Position numbers and translations under genes: made by a program. A stretch of DNA of 13,332 nucleotides from NIOZ-UU13 sp048635425 (GTDB taxonomy: Bacteria; Planctomycetota; Phycisphaerae; Sedimentisphaerales; Anaerobacaceae). The notes below the pieces were generated by a model that had not been told where the DNA came from, did no database searches, and worked only from the letters and a program-made list of their open reading frames with translations. The stretch spans positions 1 through 13,332 of the forward strand of contig JAIVYN010000092.1 of the NCBI GenBank assembly GCA_048635425.1, given 5' to 3'. This document shows, piece by piece, positions 12,872 through 13,332 of the stretch (the first letter of the stretch is position 1; each line of letters starts with the position of its first letter).

Positions 12872-13332
12872 CTATTCTGTCGGCAGGAAATTCTCCATCA
12901 CCCAGAACTCGTTTCTCGGTTCGCTGACCTCAAGGGCAACGTTCTGCCCGTCCGGATGGACGCGAATGCCCTCAAAGGAGAGATGCCTTTTTTTCCATGT
13001 CCAGAGCTTTCGCGGCTCTCCGCCTTCTGCGGGGATTCGCCACAGCGCCTTTCCCCGGGTTAAGAGAACATTCTGGCTATCGAGCGTCCAGGCCACGGCC
13101 CAAACCTCCTCTTTCATGCGGAAAAGTTCCTTCGGCTCCCCGCCGGTGGTGGAAATCGTGTTCAGGGTCCGGGCCGCTGGAAACTCGAGTATGAACGCGA
13201 ACCGCTTTCCATCTGGCGATAGGGCCCAACCCAATTAGGGGTGCGGGCATATCACAGCGCGAACCAGTTGCTTTTGGCGACCGGTTTCCAGGTCCCTGAC
13301 CATGAACCTGGCGGTCCGAGCGGCGCCGTCCC
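12872..13332 (-). pseudogene. PD40/TolB-like propeller protein, C-terminal part with in-frame TAA
   Basis: The frame is open from the window edge except for one TAA at 13235-13237. Before it reads FMVRDLETGRQKQLVRAVIC, a strand-turn-strand of a propeller blade; after it come three repeats centred on LSPDGKRFAFI, TLDSQNVLLT and VHPDGQNVALE, which are PD40 blades. The C-terminus, WVMENFLPTE, is a normal ending for such proteins, often fused to a kinase or peptidase in planctomycetes; that N-terminal part is outside the window. The only start after the TAA is a TTG at 13234 in mid-blade, which is not credible. The stop is therefore a nonsense mutation or a base error in an otherwise intact reading frame. 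Confidence 0.75.

Noticed and set aside
11304..13237. Possible reassignment of TAA to an amino acid, suggested by two in-frame TAA codons
   Set aside because: TAA serves as a normal stop for the Yip1 and oxidoreductase genes here; ordinary nonsense mutations or base errors explain both.

Overview
The window looks like a contig end from an uncultured planctomycete, most likely of the Phycisphaerae/Sedimentisphaerales kind. This is inferred from gene content, not from any search. The markers are a type II secretion-like pseudopilin with an H-X9-DG motif, a secreted protein ending in two Cys-rich dockerin-like EF-hand modules, a LamG C-terminus, PD40 propeller blades, an HNH/AP2 endonuclease, and long islands of degenerate short-word repeats between genes. 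The first 17 bases match the 3' end of an Illumina TruSeq adapter, so the left edge is an assembly artefact and its nearest bases are unreliable.

Layout. 1-811: adapter, the N-terminal third of a PfkB-type sugar kinase (minus strand), then a gene-free stretch with a tRNA-3'-end-like sequence inside a 12-bp inverted repeat. 812-2884 (minus): a Yip1-family membrane protein, a probable frameshifted small gene, and a six-helix membrane ferredoxin of the NapH/CcoG/YccM type with its own promoter. 3051-5373 (minus): a pseudopilin followed 67 nt later by a secreted protein with two copies of an unrecognised domain of about 170 residues plus dockerin-like modules; these two probably form an operon. 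5615-6467: a small Cys/His membrane protein and a truncated secreted protein whose end lies in a palindromic insertion.

6468-9348 is mostly repeat DNA around two genes. One is a cold-shock protein with a near-consensus promoter, a leader of about 100 nt and a strong terminator. The other is an HNH/AP2 endonuclease whose 3' end reads into a 4 x 25-bp tandem repeat. Two complex repeats (55 and 45 bp) occur once on each side of the cold-shock gene. 9349-10419 (plus) is a Gfo/Idh/MocA oxidoreductase with a palindromic-repeat peptide embedded in its Rossmann domain. 10847-11269 (plus) is a membrane-anchored protein with two zinc-binding clusters.

11280-13332 is a gene graveyard: a LamG C-terminus with one nonsense codon, an imperfect tandem repeat of about 100 bp, a 7-bp tandem repeat, an orphan domain fragment, dispersed palindromic repeats, and the C-terminus of a PD40 propeller protein with an in-frame TAA.

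No complete RNA gene, CRISPR array or transposase gene was found. No multi-gene defence or metabolic system is evident. The least explained parts are the duplicated secreted domain next to the pseudopilin, the modular repeat islands, and the repeat insertions that enter or end reading frames.
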